Shown piece after piece: positions 25,525 through 34,531 of a DNA stretch of 64,000 nucleotides (position 1 is the first letter of the stretch; every line of letters starts with the position of its first letter). The stretch lies in assembly GCF_003268675.1 (NCBI RefSeq), contig NZ_CP029378.1:1426001-1490000 (forward strand), in the 5' to 3' direction. Under the pieces are notes generated by a model that was not told the DNA's origin, made no database searches, and saw only the letters and a program-made list of their open reading frames with translations. Both the position numbers and the translations under genes were made by a program. This DNA comes from Streptomyces bacillaris (GTDB lineage: Bacteria > Actinomycetota > Actinomycetes > Streptomycetales > Streptomycetaceae).

Positions 25525-26141
25525 CCGGCGGCTCCTCTTTCGTCTCTCGGGTAGCGGTCGTCGGCCTTGGCGTCGCCGTCGCGTTCGTAGTCATCGGGGT
25601 CGGCGCCGATGACGTCGTGCCAGAGGTCGCCGGACGCGTCGCGGCCGCGGGCCTGGCGGGCGCGGTCGGCGCGGAGCCGGTCGCGGAGTCTGCGGCGCTC
25701 CTCCCGGTAGCGCTCGCGCTCGTCCGCGGTGGGTTCGGCGCCCGAGCGGAACTCCTCGCGGAGCTGGGCGCGCTCGCCGAGCACTTCGGCGCGGAGCACG
25801 ATGCGCCGGTCCTCCAGGTCGTCGTGCACCTCGTCGGTGCCGGTGATCTGGTGGCTGCGGTAGGCCATGGCGAGCAGGAACGCGGTGGTGCCGAGGGTGA
25901 TCACAATCGCGGTGAGCGCGATGGCCTGCGGCAGCGGGTCGGTGACCAGGTCCAGGTCGACCCCGTAGAGCAACGGAGCGGCACCCGCCCTGCCCGCCGA
26001 CGCGATGATCAGCAGGTTGACCCCGTTGCTCAGGATCACGGCGCCGAGCAGGATGCGGGTCAGCGGCCGGGTGAGCATCAGGATGCCGCCCACCGCGCAG
26101 AGCACCACGGCGGTGGCGAGGAGTGAGGCACTGACGGTCAT
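25521..26141 (-). CDS. mrpC: Mrp cation/proton antiporter subunit C with long cytosolic tail
   Basis: Predicted 206 residues. Three helices (about 8-110) match NuoK-like MnhC: GGILMLTRPLTRILLGAVILSNGVNLLII and DPLPQAIALTAIVITLGTTAFLLAMAYR. The remaining ~90 residues are a highly charged, probably helical tail rich in Arg/Glu/Asp. It makes the protein well longer than a typical 110-130 residue MrpC. ATG 26141 overlaps the mrpAB stop by 4 bp. Part of the proton/cation antiport core. Whether the tail interacts with other subunits is unknown. Confidence 0.92.
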   Translation of the reverse strand: MTVSASLLATAVVLCAVGGILMLTRPLTRILLGAVILSNGVNLLIIASAGRAGAAPLLYGVDLDLVTDPLPQAIALTAIVITLGTTAFLLAMAYRSHQITGTDEVHDDLEDRRIVLRAEVLGERAQLREEFRSGAEPTADERERYREERRRLRDRLRADRARQARGRDASGDLWHDVIGADPDDYERDGDAKADDRYPRDERGAAG

Positions 26142-29039
26142 CGGGGGTCCCCTCCCGCCGCGGGGCCGCCCGGGGCGTTGAGCGCGCCCGCGGCCCGTTC
26201 GATCTGCCGGTCGATCTTGGCGCCGAGGGCCCGGACGATGTCCAGGACGACGCCGAGGACCAGCAGGTAGACGCCGAAGTCGAAGAGGACCGGCGTACTC
26301 ATGTGGAAATCGCCGAAGATCGGCAGGTGTCCGTGGTAGGTGAAGGCGTGCAGCACCGTGCCGTCGATCAGACCGAGCAGGCCGACGCCGGTGGAGATGA
26401 AGAGGCCGAGTCCGGTGAAGAGTCCGGGTTGCAGGGGCGCGGCCTGGGCCAGTTCGAAGCGGCCCCCCGCGAGATAGCGGGTGATGAGCGCGACCCCGGC
26501 GACCAGTCCGGCGACGAAGCCGCCGCCGGGCATGTTCTCGGCGCAGAACAGCAGGTAGACCGAGAGGATCAGGATCGGGTGGAAGAGCAGCCGCGCCACC
26601 ACTTCGAAGACGATCGAGCGGTGCTCGGGGGCGAGGGTGGAGCCGGCCGCCAGCCAACTGCGCTCGGGCGCCACGTCGTCGCCCTGCGGCAGCCGGATGG
26701 TGTGCTGGGCGGCGAGCGACCAGGCGGTGCGCCCCTTCAGCTCCTCCGGCGGCATCGGGCCGTCGCTGCGGCGGTGCAGGTAGATGAGGCTGGTGACGCC
26801 GATCGCGGCGGCGGCCAGCACGGCGGACTCGCCCATGGTGTCCCAGGCGCGCAGGTCCACCAGGATCGTGGCGACCACGTCCTTGTACCCGTGGTCCGCG
26901 ACCTCCTTGACCATGGCGGCACCGGCGGGGTCCGCGGTACGGGCGGCGGCGGCCACCCAGACGGCGACGCCGACGGTGGCGGCCGCGACGAGGGCCACCG
27001 GGATGCGGACCGCGCGCCGCCAGGGCGAGACGGTCTCCTCGAAGTGGACCGGCATCCGGCGCAGCACCAGGACGAAGACGATCATCGCCACGGTCTCGAC
27101 GCAGAACTGGGTGAGCGCCAGGTCCGGCGCGCCCTGGACGACGAAGAGCAGGGCGGTGCCGTAACCGATCAGGCCGCTGAGGACGACCGCCTTCATGCGG
27201 CGCCGTACGGTCAGGCAGAGCAGAGCCGCGATGCAGGTGAGCACGGCCACACCGCCCTGGAGCCAGTTGTCCCAGAGCCGGGGGCGGGGGCGTCCTGCCA
27301 CGGGGTGTCGGTGATGAGGACGGCGAGCTGGCCGCCGACCATCACCAGCAGCGTGGTCGCCAGGTAGACCGAGAGGGAACCACGCTGGATGAAGCCGGTG
27401 ACCTGGAGGGCGAGCCGTTCCTGACCGAGCAGCAGATGGCCGAAGACGCTGTCGGCGGTGGGCCAGGCGACGCGGCGGGAGAGCTTGGTGACGGTGTTCC
27501 GGGCGAGGAAGAGGCCCGTACCGGCGGCCCAGGCGACGGCGGACAGGAGCAGCGCGAGGCCGAACCCGTGCCAGAGGGCCAGGTGGTAGGGGTCCTCGGC
27601 GGCCGGATAGGTGTCGGCGTACGCGGAGAGCAGCCGGTCGGTCAGGCCGACGGCGGGGCCGAGGACCAGGCCGAGGACGGCGAGCAGGGCGGGCGGGGCG
27701 AGGAAGGCCCAGCCGACGCGGTGCACGGGGGTGTCGGGAACGCCGGGCTTGCGGGCGAAGGCGCCCCAGACGAAGCGCAGGGTGTACGCGGTGGTCAGCG
27801 CCGAGCCCACGACGACGACGGCCAGCGCCCACCGGTCGGCGGTGGAGCCGTGCAGCAGCGCCTCGAACGCGGCTTCCTTGGCGGCGAAGCCGAGGAGTGG
27901 CGGCAGGGCGGCCATGGAGGCGGCGGCGAGGACGGCGACCCCGGCGACGTACGGCAGGGAGCGGCCGACGCCGGAGAGTCTGCGCAGGTCGCGGGTGCCG
28001 GTGGCGTGGTCGACGATGCCGGTGACGAGGAAGAGCGGCGCTTTGAAGAGGGCGTGGCCGAGGATCATCGCGACGGCGGCGAGGGCGGCGTTCCGGTTGC
28101 CGGTGCCGGCGAGCAGGGTGAGGAAGCCGAGCTGGCTGACGGTGCCGTAGGCCAGGACCAGCTTGAGGTCGTTGAGGCGCAGGGCGCGCCAGCCGCCGAG
28201 CAGCATGGTGGCCCCGCCGAGCACCAGGACGACGGGCTTCCACACGGGTACGTCGGCGAAGGCCGGGGAGAGCCGGGCGACCAGGTAGACACCGGCCTTC
28301 ACCATCGCGGCGGCGTGCAGATAGGCGCTGACCGGGGTGGGGGCGGCCATGGCGTTCGGCAGCCACATGGAGAACGGCCAGATCGCGGACTTCGACAGGG
28401 CACCGCTCAGGATCAGGACGAGGGCGACGGAGATCGCGAGGGTGGTCTCCGGCGGGTCGGCCACGATCGCGGAGATCCGGTACGTCCCGGCGGCGTGACC
28501 GACGATCAGGAAGCCGACCAGCATGGCGAGGCCGCCGAGCGTGGTGACCGTCAGGGCCTGGAGGGCGGAGCGGCGGCTGTGCCGGTGTTCGCTGCCGTGG
28601 CCGATCAGCAGATAGGAGAAGACCGTGGTCAGCTCCCAGAACACATAGAGCGTGATCAGGTCGTCGGCGAGGACCAGGGCGACCATCGCGCCCGCGAAGG
28701 CCAGCAGGTTCCCGGCGAACCGGGCCAGTTGGGGCGTGTCGTCGCGGAAGTAGGAGGCGCAGTAGACCAGGACGAGCGCGCCGACCCCGGTGGCCAGCAG
28801 GACCATCAGCTCGGAGAGCGCGTCCAGGCGGAGGTCGAGCCCGACCCGGTAGTCCGGGATCCACTGCCAGGACCAGGTGACCGCGTCACCGGAGGCGGTG
28901 GTGTTCCACTGCGTCAGCGCCCAGCCCGCGGCGGCCGCCGGGGCAGGGCGAGCACGACGAAGGCGCGCCGGCCGAACCGGTGCACCAGGGGGCCCGCACA
29001 GGCCGCCAGCGCGAAATGGAAGAGGATGAGCGCGATCAC
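26138..29039 (-). pseudogene. mrpA: Fused mrpAB antiporter gene with two apparent frameshifts
   Basis: Restoring the frame gives one protein of about 967 residues: a NuoL-like MrpA (SGALSKSAIWPFSMWLPNAM, SAYLHAAAMVKAGVYLVAR), the MbhD/E-like segments (VVLSGLIGYGTALLFVVQGAPDLALTQF) and a fused MnhB domain (LSVYLLFCAENMPGGGFVAGL). The likely GTG start at 29039 reads VIALILFHFALAAC, then the frame breaks at a G4 run on the plus strand (28940-28943). The main frame breaks again near two G5 runs (27280-27290). Adding one C (coding strand) at each site restores the reading. All downstream mrp genes are intact and coupled, so sequencing error is at least as likely as a true pseudogene. In the cell it would be the largest Mrp subunit. 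Confidence 0.85.
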
Positions 29040-29339
29040 GGGGCGGTGTCCGGGTCAGGCGGCGAGACGGCCGAGATGGGGACAACCGGGATAGGGGGCA
29101 CCAAATACAGATATATCGCCCCAGCGGATTCACCGGACCGGCACGCCGCGCGCGCTCCGGCCCGCCTGGGCCGGGGGCGGTTGTGACGTTTCGTCAGCAG
29201 AGGGTGCAGGAGCCGCAGTGACTGGTGCTGGGGGTGTTCCATGTGGTGCCGCACCCGGCAAGCCTAACGCGACCTTCTTGACGGTTTCTTTACGGGGTCG
29301 TTGTTTCGGTATTTCCTCCCGGAGTCCGGACCGTGACCA
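29040..29339. other. Upstream region of the mrp operon
   Basis: About 300 bp between the mrpAB start and the RidA terminator, with no convincing gene. A 72-codon minus-strand ORF (29036-29254) has no recognisable domain. The stretch 29270-29320 (CTTCTTGACGGTTTCTTTACGG) is locally AT-rich. A GACGTTTCGTC-type short palindrome lies at about 29183-29193. The operon promoter is expected here but I cannot place it with confidence. Confidence 0.4.
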
Positions 29340-29364
29340 GGCCCCGGCACGCATGGCCGGGGCC
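29340..29364 (-). terminator. Terminator after the ridA-like gene
   Basis: GGCCCCGGC (29340-29348) pairs with GCCGGGGCC (29356-29364) across a 7-base loop. It lies 14 bp beyond the stop of the RidA-family gene and probably ends the acyl-CoA dehydrogenase/RidA transcript. Confidence 0.65.
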
Positions 29365-29378
29365 GGGCGGCGCCCGTC

Positions 29379-29780
29379 TCAGGGCAGTACGGCGACCCCG
29401 TCGATCTCGACCATCGCCTGTTCGTCCCAGAGCCGGGCCACCCCGATGACCGCCATCGCCGGGTAGTCGCGCCCCGCGAGCCTGCGCCAGATCCGGCCCA
29501 GTTCGGGGGCATGGGAGCGGTAGTCGGCCACATCGGTGGCGTACACGGTGACGCGGGCCAGGTCGGCGGGGGCACCGCCCGCAGCGTGCAGGGCGGTGAG
29601 CAGATTGGTGAGCGCGGTGGCGAACTGGTCGGGCAGGGTGGCGCCGACGACCTTGCCGTCCGTGTCGAGGGCGGTCTGCCCGGCCAGGAAGACCAGATGG
29701 CCCCCGGTGGCGACGACGGCGTGCGAGAAGCCGGTGGGCGGGGAGAGTTCGGCCGGGTTGATCCGGTGGGACGGGCTCAT
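29379..29780 (-). CDS. RidA/YjgF-family enamine/imine deaminase
   Basis: Predicted 133 residues. Seen: VATGGHLVFLAGQTALDTDGKVVG near the N-terminus, the central QFATALTNLLTALHAAGG and VARLWDEQAMVEIDGVAVLP at the C-terminus, the common RidA fold pattern. The usual C-terminal catalytic arginine position reads as GVARLWDEQAMVEID, which fits the Rid subgroups linked to catabolism. It overlaps the acyl-CoA dehydrogenase gene by 4 bp. In an aminobenzoyl-CoA pathway it could hydrolyse the enamine or imine left after ring reduction, releasing ammonia. That role is inference from context. Confidence 0.88.
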   Translation of the reverse strand: MSPSHRINPAELSPPTGFSHAVVATGGHLVFLAGQTALDTDGKVVGATLPDQFATALTNLLTALHAAGGAPADLARVTVYATDVADYRSHAPELGRIWRRLAGRDYPAMAVIGVARLWDEQAMVEIDGVAVLP

Positions 29781-30970
29781 ACGGTCGGCTCCTGGGTACG
29801 GGGGTCGGCTGCGGGCTCCTGGACGGGTGTCTGCCGCGCCTCGGCCTGCCGGGCGGCCGCCGTCGCGTACAGCTCCTTGGCGATGATGGCGCGCTGCACC
29901 TCGCTGGCGCCCTCGTAGATCCGGGGCGCGCGGACCTCGCGGTAGAGGTGTTCGAGCAGATGGCCGCGGCGCAGGGCCCGGGCGCCGTGCAGCTGGACGG
30001 CGGTGTCGACGACGTACTGCGCGGTCTCGGTGGCGTACAGCTTGGCCATCGCGGCGCGGCGCGGCACCCCGCTCTCCCCCGCGTCGTACGCCGCTGCCGC
30101 CGCGAACACCAGGAGGCGGGCGGCCTCCGTACGGGTGGCCATCTCGGCCACCTGGTGGGAGACGGCCTGGAGGTCGCTGAGGGGGCCGCCGAACGCGGTG
30201 CGGCGGGCCGTGTGGGCGACGGTGGCGTCCAGGGCGGCGCGGGCCATCCCGACGGCGAAGGCGCCGACGCTGGGGCGGAAGAGGTTGAGGGTGTCCATCG
30301 CGACCCGGAAGCCCCGGTCGGGCTCACCGAGGATGTCGTCGGCGGTGACCGGTACGCCGTCGAACTCCAGGGTGCCGATGGGGTGCGGGGAGAGCATGTC
30401 GAGGCGGTGGCCGGTGAGTCCGGGGCGGTCGGCGGGGACCAGGAAGGCGGTGATCCCGCGCGATCCTGCCCCGGGGGTGGTGCGGGCGAAGACGGTGGCG
30501 AAGTCGGCCTCGGGGGCGTTGGAGATCCAGCACTTCTCGCCGGTGAGCCGCCAGCCGCCGGGGGTGGGCTCGGCGGCCAGGGAGAGGGCCCCGGCGTCCG
30601 AGCCCGCGCCCGGCTCGCTCAGGGCGAAGGCGGCGACGGTCCGGCCCGCCCGGACACCGGGGAGCCAGCGCTCGCGCTGGGCGGGGGTGCCGGCCCGGAC
30701 GACGGGGGTGGTGCCGAGCCCCTGGAGGGCGAGCGCGGTCTCGGCCTCGGTGCATCCCCGGGCCAGGGACTCCCGCAGCAGGCACAGCTCCAGCGCGCCG
30801 GAGCCGAACATCCGGTCCAGCAGGCCCAGCTCCCCGAGGGCGGCCAGCAGCGGGCGGTTGACGCGTCCGGGCTCCCCCTTCTCCGCCAGCGGACGGAGCC
30901 TCTCCTCGGCGAGGGTGCGCAGCTCCTCGCACCAGGCGGTCTGTTCCGGTTCGAGGGAGAATGCCGTCAT
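29777..30970 (-). CDS. Acyl-CoA dehydrogenase
   Basis: Predicted 397-residue FAD enzyme, normal family length. Signatures: AFALSEPGAGSDAG and WRLTGEKCWISNAPEADFATVFART (flavin contacts), the C-terminal QLHGARALRRGHLLEHLYREVRAPRIYEGASEVQRAIIAKEL with the conserved YEG(A/T)SE motif carrying the catalytic glutamate region. The C-terminal ~25 residues are disordered. Divergent from the CoA-ligase gene, sharing a 146-bp control region. It probably performs an alpha,beta-dehydrogenation in the ring-degradation route that also uses the hydratase at 38.1-38.9 kb. Substrate not proven. Confidence 0.9.
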   Translation of the reverse strand: MTAFSLEPEQTAWCEELRTLAEERLRPLAEKGEPGRVNRPLLAALGELGLLDRMFGSGALELCLLRESLARGCTEAETALALQGLGTTPVVRAGTPAQRERWLPGVRAGRTVAAFALSEPGAGSDAGALSLAAEPTPGGWRLTGEKCWISNAPEADFATVFARTTPGAGSRGITAFLVPADRPGLTGHRLDMLSPHPIGTLEFDGVPVTADDILGEPDRGFRVAMDTLNLFRPSVGAFAVGMARAALDATVAHTARRTAFGGPLSDLQAVSHQVAEMATRTEAARLLVFAAAAAYDAGESGVPRRAAMAKLYATETAQYVVDTAVQLHGARALRRGHLLEHLYREVRAPRIYEGASEVQRAIIAKELYATAAARQAEARQTPVQEPAADPRTQEPTV

Positions 30971-31061
30971 GGCGGCGCCTCTCTTGTCGCTTCTCTGGTC
31001 ATTTCGCGTCTGCGTGTTGGCGCGTCCCAGTCTTGCCGCGGAACCGTCTTATCGCGGACCG

Positions 31062-31089
31062 TTGACTACCGTCACCCAAACGATACGCT
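31062..31089 (+). promoter_or_regulatory. Predicted promoter of the aryl-CoA ligase gene
   Basis: TTGACT (31062-31067) and TACGCT (31084-31089) with a 16-bp spacer resemble a Streptomyces housekeeping promoter. A strong ribosome site (AAGGGGG) follows at about 31101-31107 before ATG 31117. It lies in the gap shared with the divergent dehydrogenase gene, where the PaaX-type regulator encoded downstream would be expected to bind. Confidence 0.5.
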
Positions 31090-31116
31090 CCAGAAGCGAC
31101 AAGGGGGCGATCCTTC

Positions 31117-32793
31117 ATGGAGCCGAATTCCTCGACCACGCCGAAGAGCACGCCGCACACGCCCACCGCCGCCGACGCGTCCGTACGCGTCCCCGGCGCG
31201 CACACCGACACGTTCACGCGCGACCACCTGCCACCACCGGACCAGTGGCCACGGCTCCTCCTCGGCCCGCCCGGGCCGCAGTACCCCGATCGGCTCAACT
31301 GCGGTCATGAGCTGCTCGACCGCACGGTCGAGGAGCGGGGGCCCGACCGCCCCGCGCTGCACGCGGGCGACGGGAGCGTCTGGAGCTACGGGGAGCTGCG
31401 GGAGACCGTGGACCGCATCGCGCACGTCCTGACCGGCGAGCTGGGCGTGGTGCCCGGCAACCGGGTGCTGCTGCGCGGCCCCACCACACCGTGGCTGGCC
31501 GCCTGCTGGCTCGCCGTCATGAAGGCGGGCGCGGTCGCCGTGACCGTCCTGGCGCAGGCCCGGGCGGGCGAGCTGGCCACCATCTGCTCACTCGCCCGGG
31601 TGAGCCACGCGCTGTGCGACGCGCGGTCGGCCGCGGATCTGGCCGAGGCGGACGTGAAGGGGCTGCGGACCACGCTGTACGGCGGGGAGGACCCCGGGGA
31701 CCTGACCCGGCTGGCGGCCGCGCACACCGGCTCCGGCCCGTACCGGGCGGTCGACACGGCAGCCGACGAGGTCGCGCTGATCGCGTTCACCTCGGGGACC
31801 ACCGGGCAGCCCAAGGGCTGTATGCACCTGCACCGGGATCTGCTGGCCGTCGCGGACACCTTCTCCCGCGAGGTCCTGCGGCCCGTCCCCGACGACGTGT
31901 TCGCGGGCAGCCCGCCGCTCGGCTTCACCTTCGGCCTCGGCGGGCTGCTGGTCTTCCCGCTGCGGGCCGGGGCCTCGACGCTGCTGCTGGAGCAGGCCGG
32001 GCCGCGGCAGCTGCTGCCCGCGCTGGTACGCCACCGGGTCTCGGTCCTCTTCACCGCGCCGACCGCCTACCGCACGATGCTCGGGGAGCTGGACGGCCAC
32101 GACCTCTCCGCACTGCGCCGCTGTGTCTCGGCCGGGGAGAACCTGCCGGCCGCCACCTGGCACGCCTGGCAGGAGGCGACCGGGCTGCGCATCATCAACG
32201 GCATCGGCGCCACCGAGCTGCTGCACATCTTCATCTCCGCCGCCGACGACGCCATCCGCCCCGGCACCGTGGGCGTCCCCGTCCCCGGCTGGCAGGCCAG
32301 GGTGGTCGACGAGCACGGCGAGGAGCTGCCCGACGGCGAGCCGGGGCTGCTCGCCGTGCGCGGACCGGTCGGCTGCCGCTATCTCTCCGACCCCCGGCAG
32401 ACGGAGTACGTCCGGCACGGCTGGAATCTGACGGGCGACACCTTCGTCCGCGAACCGGACGGCTACTTCCGTTACGTGGCCCGCGCCGACGACATGATCA
32501 TCTCCTCGGGCTACAACATCGCGGGCCCCGAGGTGGAGGACGCCCTGCTGCGCCATCCGGAGGTCGCGGAGGCGGCGGTGGTCGGCCGGTCGGACGAACT
32601 TCGCGGGGAGATCGTGGTGGCGCACGTGGTGCTGACGGAGGGCTCGGAGCAGACCGCGGACTCGCTGCGCGCGCACATGAAGGCCAACCTGGCCCCACAC
32701 AAATGCCCGCGCGTCTTCGTCTTCGAACAGTCGCTGCCACGCACCGCGACCGGCAAACTCCAGCGCTTCCTGCTCCGGGAAGACTGCCCCTAG
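31117..32793 (+). CDS. Aryl-CoA ligase, probably 2-aminobenzoate-CoA ligase
   Basis: Predicted 558 residues, AMP-forming CoA ligase. Motifs: the P-loop FTSGTTGQPKGCMH, NGIGATELLHIF in the middle, WNLTGDTFVREPDG and the C-terminal catalytic lysine in PRTATGKLQRFLL. DDMIISSGYNIAGPEVEDALLRHP is shared with benzoate and 2-aminobenzoate CoA ligases. The N-terminus (TFTRDHLPPPDQWPRLLL) is also typical of the 2-aminobenzoate group. The genes around it encode a bifunctional aryl-CoA hydroxylase/reductase, hydratase, dehydrogenase and RidA protein, which favours anthranilate over benzoate. It should activate the aromatic acid with ATP and CoA as the first pathway step. Confidence 0.85.
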   Translation: MEPNSSTTPKSTPHTPTAADASVRVPGAHTDTFTRDHLPPPDQWPRLLLGPPGPQYPDRLNCGHELLDRTVEERGPDRPALHAGDGSVWSYGELRETVDRIAHVLTGELGVVPGNRVLLRGPTTPWLAACWLAVMKAGAVAVTVLAQARAGELATICSLARVSHALCDARSAADLAEADVKGLRTTLYGGEDPGDLTRLAAAHTGSGPYRAVDTAADEVALIAFTSGTTGQPKGCMHLHRDLLAVADTFSREVLRPVPDDVFAGSPPLGFTFGLGGLLVFPLRAGASTLLLEQAGPRQLLPALVRHRVSVLFTAPTAYRTMLGELDGHDLSALRRCVSAGENLPAATWHAWQEATGLRIINGIGATELLHIFISAADDAIRPGTVGVPVPGWQARVVDEHGEELPDGEPGLLAVRGPVGCRYLSDPRQTEYVRHGWNLTGDTFVREPDGYFRYVARADDMIISSGYNIAGPEVEDALLRHPEVAEAAVVGRSDELRGEIVVAHVVLTEGSEQTADSLRAHMKANLAPHKCPRVFVFEQSLPRTATGKLQRFLLREDCP

Positions 32794-32802
32794 AGTGATC
32801 AC

Positions 32803-33624
32803 GTGGCCGAGCTGCGCACCCCCCGTTCCCTGATCGTCACGCTCTACGGCGCCTACGGTCGGCCCGCCGACCACGCCCCGTTCCCGGTGTCGGAGCTGAT
32901 CCGCCTGCTCCACGCCGTGGGCGTCGACGCCCCTTCCGTACGCTCCTGCGTCTCGCGGCTGAAGCGGCGCGGGCTGCTGGTGGCGGCGCGGACGGCGGAC
33001 GGCTCGGCGGGGTACGCCCTGTCGCCGGACGCCCGCCAGCTGCTCGACGACGGGGACGGGCGGATCTACGACCGTCCGGCGCACCGGCTGGCCGACGGGT
33101 GGGTGCTGGCGGTCTTCTCGGTGCCCGAGGCCGAGCGGAGCAAGCGTCATCTGCTGCGCTCCCGGCTGGCCCGGCTCGGCTTCGGCACGGCGGCCCCGGG
33201 GGTGTGGATCGCCCCGGCCGGACTCTACGAGGAGACCCGGCACACCTTGGAGCGGCTCGAACTGGCCCCGTACGTCGACCTGTTCCGCGGCGACCACCTG
33301 GGGTTCGCCGCGACCCGGGAGTCGGTGGCCCGCTGGTGGGACCTAGACGCGGTGGCCCGACTCCACCAGGACTTCCTGGAGTTGCACGAGCCGGTGCTGA
33401 GGGAGTGGGAGGCGGCCCCCGCCACCGAGGAGGGCCCGCGCCCGCAGGACGCCTACCGGGACTATCTGCTGGCCCTGGACTCCTGGCGCCAACTCCCTTA
33501 CGCCGACCCGGGCTTGCCGGAGGAGCTGCTGCCGGAGGGGTGGCCGGGCGGGCGCTCGGCGGAGGTCTTCGGCAAGCTGCACGAGCGGCTGCGAGACGCC
33601 GGGGAGCGGTTCGTCAGGGGCTGA
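32803..33624 (+). CDS. PaaX-family transcriptional regulator
   Basis: Predicted 273 residues. GTG 32803 is 9 bp after the ligase stop, so the two are co-transcribed. The N-terminal winged-helix part (RSLIVTLYGAYGRP through VRSCVSRLKRRGLL) and the middle PaaX domain (GWVLAVFSVPEAERSKRHLLRSRLARLGFG, GVWIAP) match the family of phenylacetate and aryl-CoA responsive repressors. PaaX proteins usually respond to an aryl-CoA ester. Here the ligase product is the likely ligand and the 30971-31116 gap a likely target. The 3' end overlaps the convergent lipoprotein gene by 11 bp. Confidence 0.9.
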   Translation: MAELRTPRSLIVTLYGAYGRPADHAPFPVSELIRLLHAVGVDAPSVRSCVSRLKRRGLLVAARTADGSAGYALSPDARQLLDDGDGRIYDRPAHRLADGWVLAVFSVPEAERSKRHLLRSRLARLGFGTAAPGVWIAPAGLYEETRHTLERLELAPYVDLFRGDHLGFAATRESVARWWDLDAVARLHQDFLELHEPVLREWEAAPATEEGPRPQDAYRDYLLALDSWRQLPYADPGLPEELLPEGWPGGRSAEVFGKLHERLRDAGERFVRG

Positions 33625-34522
33625 TGCTGTTCCGGCAGGAGCGGGCCTCGATCTCGGCGGCGCTCGGCTTGTGGCTGCTGATCCAGCCCGGGTCCGCCTT
33701 GATCAGGGCGGGTAGCGAGGTCTCCACGTCCCTGATCCAACCGCTGGTCCCGACGTGCCTCATCAGCCAGGACGCGAGCCTGCGGCAGTCCTCGGTGTGC
33801 CCCTTCGGCAGCCCGATGCCGTAGTGCTGCGGCGCTCCTATCGTGACGTCCGGCACCACGCGCAGCCCCTCCTTCTCGTACTGCCGCGCGAAACCGTAGA
33901 GGATGGCCTGGTCGGTGGAGACCGCCTGCACCTGGCCCTCCACCAACTGGTCGATGCAGTCCGAGGCGTCGGTCAGGACGACGGGGTCGGAGCCGCTGCT
34001 CTCCCTGATGCCGCCCAGCGCCTCGACCGAGGTGGTTCCCTGCCAGGTGCAGATCCGGCTGCCGCGCAGGTCGCGCAGCCTCTCGACCTCGGCGCTCCCG
34101 GGGCCGACGAGGAAGCCCTGGCGGGTCTTGAGGTAGGGGCCGACGAAGTCGATCTCCTCCATCCGCTCGGCGGTGATCGAGAACGAGGCGATGGTCATAT
34201 CAGCTTTGCCTTGCAGGAGTTGGGTGATCCGGTCCCCCGATGAGACGTCGACGGGCTCGCTGAACGGCACCTCGATCTCCTCCTCGATGTGCTGGAGCAT
34301 GATGAAGTCGAGGCCGGAGCGGTCGTAGTTCGAGGAGTACGACAGGCCGGGCAGGTCGTTGTGCATCGCGACCGTCACCCGCTTCACACCGAGGAACTCC
34401 CGCTCCACCGCGGGGGCGGAGCAAGCGGCTGAGGTCACCAGCAGGCCCAGCGCGGCCAGGCCGCCGGCCAGCCGGACGGTCCGGGGCCGGGCCCGGCGGC
34501 TGCTGTCACGGATGGATGCCAC
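33614..34522 (-). CDS. Family 3 extracellular solute-binding lipoprotein
   Basis: Predicted 302 residues. An Arg-rich start, a hydrophobic core and the lipobox TSAAC (about 30-34) mark a lipoprotein. The mature domain follows the glutamate/histidine-binding protein pattern: VAMHNDLPGLSY, GKADMTIASFSITAERMEEIDFVGPY, WQGTTSVEAL, VSTDQAILYGFA and the C-terminal WLMRHVGTSGWI. No ABC permease or ATPase gene is nearby; instead it sits 9 bp downstream of a gene for a small membrane protein. It may therefore act as a ligand sensor rather than a transporter component. It is third in a minus-strand three-gene unit. Confidence 0.85.
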   Translation of the reverse strand: MASIRDSSRRARPRTVRLAGGLAALGLLVTSAACSAPAVEREFLGVKRVTVAMHNDLPGLSYSSNYDRSGLDFIMLQHIEEEIEVPFSEPVDVSSGDRITQLLQGKADMTIASFSITAERMEEIDFVGPYLKTRQGFLVGPGSAEVERLRDLRGSRICTWQGTTSVEALGGIRESSGSDPVVLTDASDCIDQLVEGQVQAVSTDQAILYGFARQYEKEGLRVVPDVTIGAPQHYGIGLPKGHTEDCRRLASWLMRHVGTSGWIRDVETSLPALIKADPGWISSHKPSAAEIEARSCRNSISP

Positions 34523-34531
34523 GGTGTCCTC

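Noticed and set aside
29036..29254. 72-codon minus-strand ORF upstream of mrpAB
   Set aside because: No ribosome site or recognisable domain, and its C-terminus overlaps the mrpAB start in another frame. It may be chance in the promoter region.
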